Below, one piece after another: positions 42,675 to 50,981 of a stretch of DNA of 64,000 bases. Made by a program: the position numbers and the translations under genes. Source of the stretch: an uncultured Lachnospiraceae bacterium (GTDB taxonomy: Bacteria > Bacillota > Clostridia > Lachnospirales > Lachnospiraceae); contig CAKRCW010000009.1 in assembly GCA_934309145.1 (NCBI GenBank), positions 1 through 64,000 of the forward strand. The letters run 5' to 3'. The first letter of the stretch is position 1, and each line of letters begins with the position of its first letter. The notes under the pieces are model-generated. The model was not told the origin of the DNA. It ran no database searches and was given only the letters and a program-made list of their open reading frames with translations.

Positions 42675-44462
42675 ATGAAGACAAAAAAGCAAAGTGCATT
42701 GTCAAGGCTGATGGATATAGCGGGAAATCATAAATACTTTTCCTATGCATCCTGCGTTTTGGCGGTAATCAGTGCGTGGGTGGCGCTGATTCCATTTTAT
42801 AATGTGTGGTGCATTATAAAAGAAATTTTGGAGGTAAGGCCAGATTTTTCAAAAGCAACGCATATCACATCATATGGCTGGCAGGCAGTAGGTTTTGCCT
42901 TACTAGCAATGGTATTTTACATCGCGGCATTAATGTGCTCACATAAGGCAGCATTCCGTGTACAGGCGAATATGCGTACAAGAATGATGGAACATATTAT
43001 GAAGCTTCCACTTGGATATATTGAGGCGGAGGGAACAGGAAAAATCCGTAAGATTGTAATGGATTCATCTGCGGCAACAGAGACATTTCTTGCACATAAC
43101 CTTCCCGACAAAGTGGTTTCAGTTGCAACTCCTATAGGACTTCTTGCGATGATGTTTATATTTGACTGGAGACTTGGACTTATAAGCTTAATACCTGCAG
43201 CCTTGGCATTTATAATTATGGGCTCTATGATGATGGGACCAAAGATGGCTGAGGATATGAAGAAGTACCAGAACTCACTTGAGACAATGTCAGCCGAAGC
43301 GGTTGAGTATGTAAGAGGTGTACCTGTACTTAAGACCTTTGGACAGACAATATTTTCGTTCAAGAAATTTAAGTCAGCCATAGATGAGTATGAAAAATGG
43401 ACTCTTGACTATACTAAATCAATGATGCTTCCCATGATTGGCTTTACAGTATTTGCTAATGGTATATTTGGAGCACTTATAATAGCTGCGTATGCTCTTG
43501 GTGGAAATACGGTTACAGATACGTTTGTGCTTAACATTATTTTTTATATATTGATTACATCAGTGCTCACAACAACACTTATGAAGGTTGCCTATGCAGG
43601 TGAATCACAGATGATAGTTGAAGATGCACTTAAGAGAATGGATTTAATACTTGACACCAGGGAGCTTCCTGCAGTGGCAAATGGTGAAAAGATTAATGAT
43701 GCTTCAATTAGGGTTTCGGATGTAACATTCTCATATGATGAGTCAAAGCAAAATGCGATAGATGGAATAACGCTAGATATCAAGGCTGGCGAACACATTG
43801 CCTTTGTTGGACCATCGGGTGGTGGAAAGACAACCCTTGCTGCACTTATTGCGAGATTTTGGGATGTAAAGAGCGGCAGCATAAAGATAGGCGGAGTGGA
43901 TGTAAGGAACATAGATACAAGTGAGCTTATGAATCAGGTGTCATATGTATTTCAGGATAGCAGGCTTTTAAAAACAAGTATATTAGAAAATGTCAGAATG
44001 GGCAGAACTGATGCGACAGATGAGGAGGTTCTTCGGGCACTCAAAAATGCACAGTGCAGCGACATTATAGAGAAGTTACCACAGGGTGTAAACACAGTTA
44101 TTGGTTCCAAAGGTACATATGTGTCAGGCGGTGAGATGCAGAGAATTTCCATAGCCAGAGCATTTCTTAAAAATGCACCAATTCTTATCCTTGATGAGGC
44201 AACAGCGTTTGCTGATCCTGACAATGAGAGACTTGTTCAGCAGGCGTTTGAGAATCTGTCTAAGGATAAGACAGTAATTATGATTGCTCACAGACTTTCT
44301 ACAATCACAAATGCAGACAATATATATGTTTTAAAGGACGGAAAGATTGCCGAGGCTGGCACACACGATAAGCTGCTTGAGCAGGGCGGCATCTACACTC
44401 ATATGTGGAAGGAATATAACAAGTCCGTTAATTGGCAGGTAGGAAAGGCAGGTGCAGTATAA
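42675..44462 (+). CDS. ABC transporter, fused permease/ATPase (first subunit of a pair)
   Basis: 595 residues. Six-helix exporter-type membrane domain (about 15-310), then the nucleotide-binding domain with Walker A GPSGGGKTT near 378, signature VSGGEMQR, Walker B ILILDEATAFAD and H-loop MIAHRLS. It overlaps the next gene by one base (TAATG), and both are alike in layout, so they probably form a heterodimer. With the iron box upstream, a role in siderophore or heme transport like IrtAB/YbtPQ is likely, but substrate and direction are inferred. Confidence 0.92.
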   Translation: MKTKKQSALSRLMDIAGNHKYFSYASCVLAVISAWVALIPFYNVWCIIKEILEVRPDFSKATHITSYGWQAVGFALLAMVFYIAALMCSHKAAFRVQANMRTRMMEHIMKLPLGYIEAEGTGKIRKIVMDSSAATETFLAHNLPDKVVSVATPIGLLAMMFIFDWRLGLISLIPAALAFIIMGSMMMGPKMAEDMKKYQNSLETMSAEAVEYVRGVPVLKTFGQTIFSFKKFKSAIDEYEKWTLDYTKSMMLPMIGFTVFANGIFGALIIAAYALGGNTVTDTFVLNIIFYILITSVLTTTLMKVAYAGESQMIVEDALKRMDLILDTRELPAVANGEKINDASIRVSDVTFSYDESKQNAIDGITLDIKAGEHIAFVGPSGGGKTTLAALIARFWDVKSGSIKIGGVDVRNIDTSELMNQVSYVFQDSRLLKTSILENVRMGRTDATDEEVLRALKNAQCSDIIEKLPQGVNTVIGSKGTYVSGGEMQRISIARAFLKNAPILILDEATAFADPDNERLVQQAFENLSKDKTVIMIAHRLSTITNADNIYVLKDGKIAEAGTHDKLLEQGGIYTHMWKEYNKSVNWQVGKAGAV

Positions 44463-46195
44463 TGATAGAGAAGTTAAAGCATAGATACGCATTATCTGAA
44501 GATGGAGCCAAAAATATGATAATTGCATTTATTGCTGTGACAGTGTCTAACGTTGTCTTAATGCTTCCGATTGGATTATTATATAAGCTGTCATCATATC
44601 TTTTAGAGGGCAGGGTTCCAGATGACAAGTTTGGATTTTTTGTAGCTGGTATAATTGTTGTGTTTGCACTTGTTGCACTTACTACATTATTCCAGTACAG
44701 AGCAACCTTCTTCTCAACCTATGTTGAGAGTGGTGTAAGACGTAGAACGTTGGCTGAGAAACTTAGAAAACTTCCCCTTTCGTTCTTTGGAAAGAAGGAT
44801 TTGTCAGACTTAACAAATGCTATCATGTCAGATTGTGCTCTGATTGAGACAGCAAGCTCACACTGGATTCCGGAGCTTATCGGATCTATGGCATCAACAA
44901 CACTTATAGTAATAGGTCTGCTATTCTATAATTGGAAGATGGCACTTGCAGCTATATGGGTTATGCCTATAGCATTTATAATTGTTCTCACTTCGCGAAA
45001 GGGATTAAAGAGTGTACAAAAGAAAACATTAACTTACAAGCTTGCCTGTCAGGATGGAATACAGGAGGGCTTGGAGACAATAAGAGATTTGCGCTCAAAC
45101 AACATGACAGATGAGTACATGAAGGGGCTTAATGTTAAGATTAAGGATGTAGAGAAAAACGCGATAGTTCTTGAATTTAGAAATGCAGCTTATGTATGCC
45201 TGGCACAGATGATACTTAAGCTTGGTATAGGAACAGTGGCACTTGTAGGAAGTATGCTTCTTGTTTCGGGAGATATAAATGTACTTACATTCTTTGCATT
45301 TTTGCTTGTTGTAACAAGAATGTATGAGCCGTTACAGATTGCGTTACAGAATTTGTCAGCAATCATAAGTATTGATACAACCTGCGAGAGAATGGATGAG
45401 ATATTGTCACATGATGAGCAGGGTGGCAGGGAAGAATTAACTAATAAAGGATATGATATAGTATTTAATCATGTCGGGTTCTCTTATGAGGATGGAAAAA
45501 ATGTGCTTAATGATGTAAGCTTTACTGCTAAGCAGGGGGAAGTTACAGCCCTGATTGGACCTTCCGGTGGCGGTAAGACAACCGTATCAAGACTTGCTGC
45601 AAGGTTCTGGGATTGCAATAAGGGAAGTGTCACAGTTGGCGGCATGAATGTATCAGATATTGAACCGGAGAGACTGCTATCACTGTACTCTATCGTATTT
45701 CAGGATGTCACACTGTTCAATAATACGGTTATGGAGAACATAAGAATTGGTAAAAAGAATGCGACAGATGAAGAGGTTATGGCTGCTGCAAAGCTTGCAA
45801 ATTGCACTGATTTTATAGAGAAGCTGCCTGATAAATGGAATACCATGATTGGCGAGAATGGTTCAGAGCTTTCCGGAGGTGAGCGTCAGAGAATATCAAT
45901 AGCCAGAGCATTTTTAAAAAATGCACCTATTATCCTTATGGATGAGGCTACAGCATCTCTTGATGTTGACAATGAGTCTGCGATTCAGGAATCAATATCT
46001 AAACTGATACAGAATAAGACAGTTCTTATAATAGCTCACAGAATGAGGACAGTAGATGGTGTAGATAAGATAGTGGTATTAAAGGATGGCGTAGTTGCAG
46101 AGCAGGGTACACCGGAAGCTTTGAAAAAGAAAAATGGAATCTACAAGCATATGATAGATATGCAGTCAGAGTCAGAACAGTGGAAGTATAAATAA
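44462..46195 (+). CDS. ABC transporter, fused permease/ATPase (second subunit of a pair)
   Basis: 577 residues from ATG 44462. Membrane domain (about 20-315), then Walker A GPSGGGKTT, signature LSGGERQR, Walker B IILMDEATASLD and H-loop IAHRMRT. The canonical catalytic Glu is present here (DEATA), as in the first subunit. It begins in the stop of the first subunit gene and ends the transcription unit; the next gene has its own promoter. Confidence 0.92.
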   Translation: MIEKLKHRYALSEDGAKNMIIAFIAVTVSNVVLMLPIGLLYKLSSYLLEGRVPDDKFGFFVAGIIVVFALVALTTLFQYRATFFSTYVESGVRRRTLAEKLRKLPLSFFGKKDLSDLTNAIMSDCALIETASSHWIPELIGSMASTTLIVIGLLFYNWKMALAAIWVMPIAFIIVLTSRKGLKSVQKKTLTYKLACQDGIQEGLETIRDLRSNNMTDEYMKGLNVKIKDVEKNAIVLEFRNAAYVCLAQMILKLGIGTVALVGSMLLVSGDINVLTFFAFLLVVTRMYEPLQIALQNLSAIISIDTTCERMDEILSHDEQGGREELTNKGYDIVFNHVGFSYEDGKNVLNDVSFTAKQGEVTALIGPSGGGKTTVSRLAARFWDCNKGSVTVGGMNVSDIEPERLLSLYSIVFQDVTLFNNTVMENIRIGKKNATDEEVMAAAKLANCTDFIEKLPDKWNTMIGENGSELSGGERQRISIARAFLKNAPIILMDEATASLDVDNESAIQESISKLIQNKTVLIIAHRMRTVDGVDKIVVLKDGVVAEQGTPEALKKKNGIYKHMIDMQSESEQWKYK

Positions 46196-46212
46196 ATGTT
46201 GGAAATTCAGTG

Positions 46213-46242
46213 TGTATATTTTTTAATGATTCCCACATAATA
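46213..46242 (+). promoter_or_regulatory. Sigma-G-like promoter of spoVT
   Basis: TGTATA at 46213-46218, 17 bp, CATAATA at 46236-46242. This fits the forespore sigma-G pattern (TGAATA, CATACTA) rather than sigma-A. Bacillus subtilis spoVT is a known sigma-G gene. Confidence 0.5.
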
Positions 46243-46311
46243 ACTCCATAACTAATATATAGCAGTATAGAGTTATCACTCTTAGCATGTATGAAAAATG
46301 GAGGAAAATAT

Positions 46312-46860
46312 ATGAAAGCAACAGGTGTAGTGCGACGCATTGATGAGCTTGGGAGAATAGTAGTGCCAAAGGAGATACGTCGTGTGATGCGTATAAGGGA
46401 GGGCGACCCACTGGAAATCTTCACAGACAAGGATGGCGAGATTATTTTAAAAAAATATTCTCCGATAGGCGAGCTATCAGCGTTTGCACAGCAGTATGTT
46501 GATGCCACTGCTCAGATATTAGGCTGCGGAGTATGTGTGAGCGACAGGGATCAGATAATAGCTGTAGCGGGAATTTCTAAGAAGGAGCTGCTTGGAAAGA
46601 GCCTTCACAGAGAACTTGAGGAAGCAATAAATGACCGTGAGGCTATAATTGCAAGAAAGGGCGAGAAAAAGTTCATTAAGATACTTGGAAATGGAGATAA
46701 TGAGTATTCGGGAGAGATAGTCCAGACGATTATAAGTGAAGGCGATGCAATAGGTGCAGTTATATTGCTTAGTCGTGATGGAGAGAAACCTATAGGTGAA
46801 ATAGAACAGAAAGCAGCCACCATTGCAGCTAATTTTCTTGGCAGACAAATGGAGGGTTAA
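46312..46860 (+). CDS. spoVT: Stage V sporulation protein T (AbrB family)
   Basis: 182 residues from ATG 46312 (GGAGGA upstream). N-terminal swapped-hairpin AbrB DNA-binding domain (1-50: MKATGVVRRIDELGRIVVPK, then EIRRVMRIREGDPLEIF) and a C-terminal GAF-like domain (about 60-180). It controls late forespore gene expression. An inverted repeat (GGGACAGGT/ACCTGTCCC, 46867-46896) follows but lacks a T-tract. Confidence 0.95.
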   Translation: MKATGVVRRIDELGRIVVPKEIRRVMRIREGDPLEIFTDKDGEIILKKYSPIGELSAFAQQYVDATAQILGCGVCVSDRDQIIAVAGISKKELLGKSLHRELEEAINDREAIIARKGEKKFIKILGNGDNEYSGEIVQTIISEGDAIGAVILLSRDGEKPIGEIEQKAATIAANFLGRQMEG

Positions 46861-46866
46861 TGTTTT

Positions 46867-46896
46867 GGGACAGGTGATTAAATATTAACCTGTCCC
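46867..46896. terminator. Hairpin downstream of spoVT (weak terminator)
   Basis: Nine-bp perfect stem GGGACAGGT/ACCTGTCCC, 12-base loop. The sequence after it is A-rich, not T-rich, so intrinsic termination on the plus strand is doubtful. Confidence 0.35.
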
Positions 46897-46941
46897 GAAC
46901 GTAAAAAAACTAAAAGATGTTGATTTTGCTTGCTTTTCTAC

Positions 46942-46970
46942 TTGACAAATATTGGGTAACAAGGTATAAA
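46942..46970 (+). promoter_or_regulatory. Strong sigma-A promoter of the HU gene
   Basis: TTGACA at 46942-46947, 17-bp spacer, TATAAA at 46965-46970, about 90 bp before the start. Confidence 0.75.
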
Positions 46971-47061
46971 TAAGCGTAGGGCATTTATGAGTATGCCGCA
47001 ATAAAAAGGGTATTGTCATACTAGACAATCAAAAAACGTTTGTATATAGGAGGAATTTTCG

Positions 47062-47334
47062 ATGAACAAGAACGAGTTAGTTGCTGCTTTAGCTGAAAAG
47101 ACTAGCATGAAGAAGACAGAGGTAGAGAAGGTACTTAAGGCTTTCACAGAGACAGTTACAGATGAATTAAAGAAGGGCGAGAAGATCCAGTTAGTTGGTT
47201 TCGGTACATTTGAAGTTGCTGAGAGACCAGCAAGAGAGGGTAGAAACCCAAGAACAGGCGAGACAATGAAGATTGCTGCTTCTAAGGCTCCTAAGTTCAA
47301 GGCTGGTAAGGCATTAAAGGATGCTGTAAACTAA
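47062..47334 (+). CDS. hup: DNA-binding protein HU
   Basis: 90 residues, the standard HU length. MNKNELVAALAEKT start, KKGEKIQLVGFGTFEVAERPAR core and the arm GRNPRTGETMKIAASKAPKFKAGKALK. Histone-like nucleoid protein. RBS AGGAGGA. It has strong codon bias and is monocistronic between its promoter and terminator. Confidence 0.98.
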   Translation: MNKNELVAALAEKTSMKKTEVEKVLKAFTETVTDELKKGEKIQLVGFGTFEVAERPAREGRNPRTGETMKIAASKAPKFKAGKALKDAVN

Positions 47335-47362
47335 TTTGCAGAAGATTATATGATAAGCAAAA

Positions 47363-47394
47363 ACGATCGCACCTGTTGCGGTCGTTCTTGTTTT
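47363..47394 (+). terminator. Terminator of the HU gene
   Basis: Stem ACGATCGCA/TGCGGTCGT (47363-47371 with 47377-47385) and then TCTTGTTTT. Confidence 0.8.
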
Positions 47395-47422
47395 ATATAG
47401 GGTTATGTAAGGAGTATCTATA

Positions 47423-47662
47423 ATGAGATTAGATAAATATTTGAAGGTTTCCAGATTAATCAAGAGAAGAACTGTTGCCAATGACGCCTGTGACGCTGGA
47501 CGTGTACAGGTTAATGGTAAGGTTGTGAAGGCATCATATGATGTCAAGGTTGGCGATGTTATAGAGATTGCATTTGGCAATAAATCGGTAAAGGCTGAGG
47601 TAACTATGATTGCTGACACAACTAAGAAAGAAGATGCCAAGGATATGTTTAAATATTTATAG
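47423..47662 (+). CDS. rqcP: S4 domain RNA-binding protein RqcP
   Basis: 79 residues, an S4 domain over almost the whole length: MRLDKYLKVSRLIKRRTVAN, GRVQVNGK, VGDVIEIAFG. In Firmicutes the gene lies next to yabP and yabQ, as here; the protein acts with RqcH in ribosome-associated quality control (Ala tailing). Older name YabO. RBS AAGGAG. Confidence 0.92.
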   Translation: MRLDKYLKVSRLIKRRTVANDACDAGRVQVNGKVVKASYDVKVGDVIEIAFGNKSVKAEVTMIADTTKKEDAKDMFKYL

Positions 47663-47747
47663 GCACATAATAATTAAATACTGACATGAAATGCGTAGTA
47701 TTAGCATAAGATATCTTATATGAATAACCACCATATTGGAGGTTGAT

Positions 47748-48032
47748 ATGGAAGGTATACATTCGGCAGGACCTCACAAGGTCAGCCTTGACGGCAGAAG
47801 GAAGGGCATGCTCACAGGTATAACGGAGGTTTTATCCTTTGATGCAGAGCTTGTTATTCTGGCAACTAAACAGGGAAAGCTCACGATAAAGGGTCATGAG
47901 TTACAGGTGATAAGACTTGATGTGGAAAAGGGTGAGTTAGAGTTTTCTGGTCGTGTGGACAGTATGATATATTCTGAGATAAAAACAGCAGGGCAGATGA
48001 CAACAGGTGTTTTAAAGAGGCTGTTTAAGTAG
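47748..48032 (+). CDS. yabP: Sporulation protein YabP
   Basis: 94 residues from ATG 47748 (TTGGAGG upstream). Matches YabP in length and in the segments HKVSLDGRRKGMLTGITEV and LTIKGHELQVIRLDVEKGELEF. Needed for spore formation; role in the coat/cortex region is not resolved. Precedes yabQ by two bases. Confidence 0.9.
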   Translation: MEGIHSAGPHKVSLDGRRKGMLTGITEVLSFDAELVILATKQGKLTIKGHELQVIRLDVEKGELEFSGRVDSMIYSEIKTAGQMTTGVLKRLFK

Positions 48033-48034
48033 CC

Positions 48035-48442
48035 TTGAGAGAATTCATTATTGACCAGCAAAACATGTTTTTTATAAGTCTTGCCCTTGGCGCGGCTATG
48101 GGTGTCGTATATGATTTGCTGCGCTGTCTTAGAAGAATAATTCCACATAATAACTTTTTTATTGCTATAGAGGATATTGCATACTGGGTATTTTGGACAT
48201 ATGTAATAATCGTCAGTATACACAAATATAATTATGGCAGTATCAGAGGATATGTGTTTTTTGGTATCGTTTTAGGAGGTGTATTTTACCTCTGCACTAT
48301 AAGTTGTTTACTTATGTTTTGCATATCCCATATCTTGTGGTTCATAAAAAAAACCTCGAAAAAGATAAATAAAATGTTGAAAAACCGTATAAAAAAGGGT
48401 AAAATTACTTTATCTTTATCAAGAAGAATCAGTAAGAAGTAG
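48035..48442 (+). CDS. yabQ: Spore cortex biosynthesis protein YabQ
   Basis: 135 residues from a TTG start two bases after yabP. Hydrophobic helices at about 10-35, 45-65, 68-92, with LGAAMGVVYDLLRCLRR, which is typical for YabQ, and a basic tail. Membrane protein of the forespore engulfment system needed for cortex. No better ATG with an RBS exists before the N-terminal membrane helix; AGAGG lies 14 bp upstream, hence coupling with yabP is likely. Confidence 0.85.
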   Translation: MREFIIDQQNMFFISLALGAAMGVVYDLLRCLRRIIPHNNFFIAIEDIAYWVFWTYVIIVSIHKYNYGSIRGYVFFGIVLGGVFYLCTISCLLMFCISHILWFIKKTSKKINKMLKNRIKKGKITLSLSRRISKK

Positions 48443-48444
48443 GT

Positions 48445-48756
48445 ATGGGTATGGCAAAAAGAAAAAAGAGGTCGACGAGGAGACAATCCCGCGTAGCAAG
48501 TCTTATGATTATAGCTACTGCAATTATCATGTGTATTGTTTCAACAGTTGTCGTGTCTAATCTTAATAAGCAGAGCCGTGAGCTTTCTAATACAGAGGTT
48601 TCGTTGCAGCAGCAGATAGACCAGGCTAATGTAGAGCGAACTAATCTTGAGGCACAGGCTGAATATATGAAAACAAACAAGTACATAGAGGATATGGCTA
48701 AGGATAAGCTAGGAATGGTATATCCTGATGAGATTGTAATAAGGCCGGCAGAATAA
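48445..48756 (+). CDS. divIC: Septum formation initiator DivIC/FtsB-like protein
   Basis: 103 residues: basic cytoplasmic tail (1-16), one helix (about 20-40), and an extracellular coiled coil (45-80) ending in YIEDMAKDKLGMVYPDEIV, the FtsB/DivIC signature. Part of the division complex with FtsL and DivIB. Short distance from yabQ (2 bp) and an intrinsic terminator behind it. Confidence 0.9.
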   Translation: MGMAKRKKRSTRRQSRVASLMIIATAIIMCIVSTVVVSNLNKQSRELSNTEVSLQQQIDQANVERTNLEAQAEYMKTNKYIEDMAKDKLGMVYPDEIVIRPAE

Positions 48757-48760
48757 GAAG

Positions 48761-48796
48761 AGAACTTCCCTGTTAATGATTGGAAGTTCTTTTTTT
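48761..48796 (+). terminator. Terminator of the yabP-yabQ-divIC operon
   Basis: Nine-bp stem AGAACTTCC/GGAAGTTCT (48761-48769 with 48782-48790), then seven T. Confidence 0.9.
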
Positions 48797-48826
48797 GTCA
48801 CAAAAAAATATATATCTGTTCCAGTA

Positions 48827-48860
48827 TTAGACACACTATTTTATATGGACAGGCTATAAT
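48827..48860 (+). promoter_or_regulatory. Possible Spo0A-dependent promoter of spoIIE
   Basis: TATAAT at 48855-48860 with TTAGAC at 48827-48832, a 22-bp spacer. Such long spacing occurs at Spo0A-activated promoters such as Bacillus spoIIE. A TTGTCACA close to a 0A box (TTGTCGAA) lies upstream. Tentative. Confidence 0.35.
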
Positions 48861-48900
48861 TCTATGGCATCGTTATAGAAGATGGGTGGGAGGAATCTGG

Positions 48901-50898
48901 ATGTATATTAAAAATTCGCTGCGGGATATATGGATTGTTATAGCTGCATTTTTTATAAGCAGATGTCAGGTGTTTGATATCTATCCGTTTGCGGTTGGCT
49001 TTTTTTCTGCTTCGTGTATAACCAACAGAAGCTACATACTGACATTTATAGCAATCATGGCTGGAACAGGGCTTAGAATGTCTGTTGTGGAGCTGGTGCG
49101 ATATGGACTTATGCTTCTTGCCATAGGTGTTGCAACGAGTGTGAAAAATAGAATGGAGTACAAGGGCGGGGCTATGCTGCTTGCGTTTATTTCAGGGCTG
49201 ATGGCGAGCACTGTAGATGTAGGCTTTTACTTTATTGCGAGAGGTGGTATATCACCACTGCTCTGTGCATTTGAGGGGATGCTTGTATTTTCATCTGCGA
49301 TGATATACAGTCATGCGATACATATAGTGACAGAGGATTACATGAAGGTAGCTACGGAAAATGATGCTGCCATAAGTGTCATATTACTTGCCGCTTCTGT
49401 TTTATATGGCATGCCGCTTGAAATAGGCGGAGGCATAGTACTTGCTCTCGCATTTGGAATATTTAGTGCTTTATTTTCTATATATAAATTCGGCTTTGGA
49501 CTTGGCATGGCGTGGACTGTTATAAGCGGTGCCATGCTATCTTATATGACAGGGCATAATATGTACATAGTGGATTTTATGCTTATGGCACTTTCCTGCT
49601 ACGCACTGCAGTGTCTTATACATGGTGGCAGATATCTTTTTACTCTTATATATGTAGCTGTTTACTTCGGCTTTGGACTTGGTTTTGACGAGGGACTTAT
49701 AGATGAGACGGGAATAAAGGCTGTTTTATCTGCGGTTTTTATTTTTCTTCTCCTTCCATCGCATATGCTTGTTCAGATTGACAGCAGGATGGCTGGGAAC
49801 GAACTTGCCTCTGAGTCCTCAGAGTGGGGAAGACTTGTTATTGGCAGACTTAATAATCTGGCATCCGCATTTAAGAGGATAGAATATACCTTGTCCGGAA
49901 ACGTAAATACGGGTATTGGTTTGAATGATGTAGGTGAGTTAATAGAAGGCTTTACTAATCAGCTTGAGCGGGAAGTACCACTTAAAAAGACAGCCACAGC
50001 CAAAATTATTGACAGTCTTGCAATAAAGGGAGCTGGAGTAAAGAATCTTGTAATGCTCAAAAATAGAGCTGACAGGTATGAGATATATGTCACATTGAGG
50101 ATGAACCGTGGCAGACTTATGACTGCGGAGGCGGTGAGGCAGATAGTGGAGAGGGAGACAGGGCTTTCACTTGTATTAAAGGATGAGAGCAGAACCATTG
50201 TGAGCAGAAATTATAATATAATATGTATGCAGGAGAAACCGGAATTTAAGTGTGTGACTGCGGTGAGAAGGATGAGCAGATATGCCGGTGAGATATCGGG
50301 GGATAATTTCTACATAGGAAGCATTATGGAGGGGTATGAACTCATAATGATATCCGATGGTATGGGAAATGGAAAGCCGGCAGCAGTTGAAAGCAGCGTG
50401 CTTATTGATGCATTAGAGGAGCTTATTGCGGCAGGCTTTGAGCAGGATATGTCAATAAAGCTTGTGAACTCATATTTATCAGATAAAAATCGTGGTGAGC
50501 ATTTTTCAACGCTTGACATGTTGCTTATAGATTTGCATACAGGTTACGGAAAGATATATAAACAGGGGGCAGCAACTACATTTATAAGGAGGGGAAGCTG
50601 GCTTGAGCTTATCAAGTCAACGTCTCTGCCTGTTGGGGTTATAGATGGGGCAGTCTGTGAGCATTGCTCGAAGAAGTTTTATAATGATGATATGATTATT
50701 ATGGTCAGCGATGGTATATTGGAGAGTATGATAGTTGAAAATAAGGAGGATTATATGAGAGAACTTCTTGAAGATTTTGATGGTGATGAGCCAGAGGAAC
50801 TGGTTGAATATATAGCAGATTGTATAAGGTCGCAGGGAGGAAACAGATTAAAGGATGACGCCACTATAATAGCCTGTAAGCTTATAAAATCTTGTTAA
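48901..50898 (+). CDS. spoIIE: Stage II sporulation protein E
   Basis: 665 residues from ATG 48901 (GGGAGGA before it). N-terminal membrane part with about nine helices (up to about residue 290), a regulatory linker, and a C-terminal PP2C phosphatase domain (about 440-660) with MISDGMGNGKPAAVES, TLDMLLIDLHTG, SDGILESM and the DDATIIA end. It dephosphorylates SpoIIAA to release sigma-F in the forespore. About 150 residues shorter than B. subtilis SpoIIE, mainly in the membrane and linker regions. Confidence 0.95.
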   Translation: MYIKNSLRDIWIVIAAFFISRCQVFDIYPFAVGFFSASCITNRSYILTFIAIMAGTGLRMSVVELVRYGLMLLAIGVATSVKNRMEYKGGAMLLAFISGLMASTVDVGFYFIARGGISPLLCAFEGMLVFSSAMIYSHAIHIVTEDYMKVATENDAAISVILLAASVLYGMPLEIGGGIVLALAFGIFSALFSIYKFGFGLGMAWTVISGAMLSYMTGHNMYIVDFMLMALSCYALQCLIHGGRYLFTLIYVAVYFGFGLGFDEGLIDETGIKAVLSAVFIFLLLPSHMLVQIDSRMAGNELASESSEWGRLVIGRLNNLASAFKRIEYTLSGNVNTGIGLNDVGELIEGFTNQLEREVPLKKTATAKIIDSLAIKGAGVKNLVMLKNRADRYEIYVTLRMNRGRLMTAEAVRQIVERETGLSLVLKDESRTIVSRNYNIICMQEKPEFKCVTAVRRMSRYAGEISGDNFYIGSIMEGYELIMISDGMGNGKPAAVESSVLIDALEELIAAGFEQDMSIKLVNSYLSDKNRGEHFSTLDMLLIDLHTGYGKIYKQGAATTFIRRGSWLELIKSTSLPVGVIDGAVCEHCSKKFYNDDMIIMVSDGILESMIVENKEDYMRELLEDFDGDEPEELVEYIADCIRSQGGNRLKDDATIIACKLIKSC

Positions 50899-50981
50899 AA
50901 ATCTGTGAAAATGTGTACATAAAAACAAGGTTGTGTTATTATTTTAGGATAAAGTTGGAGAAATATGGCAATGGAGAGACT

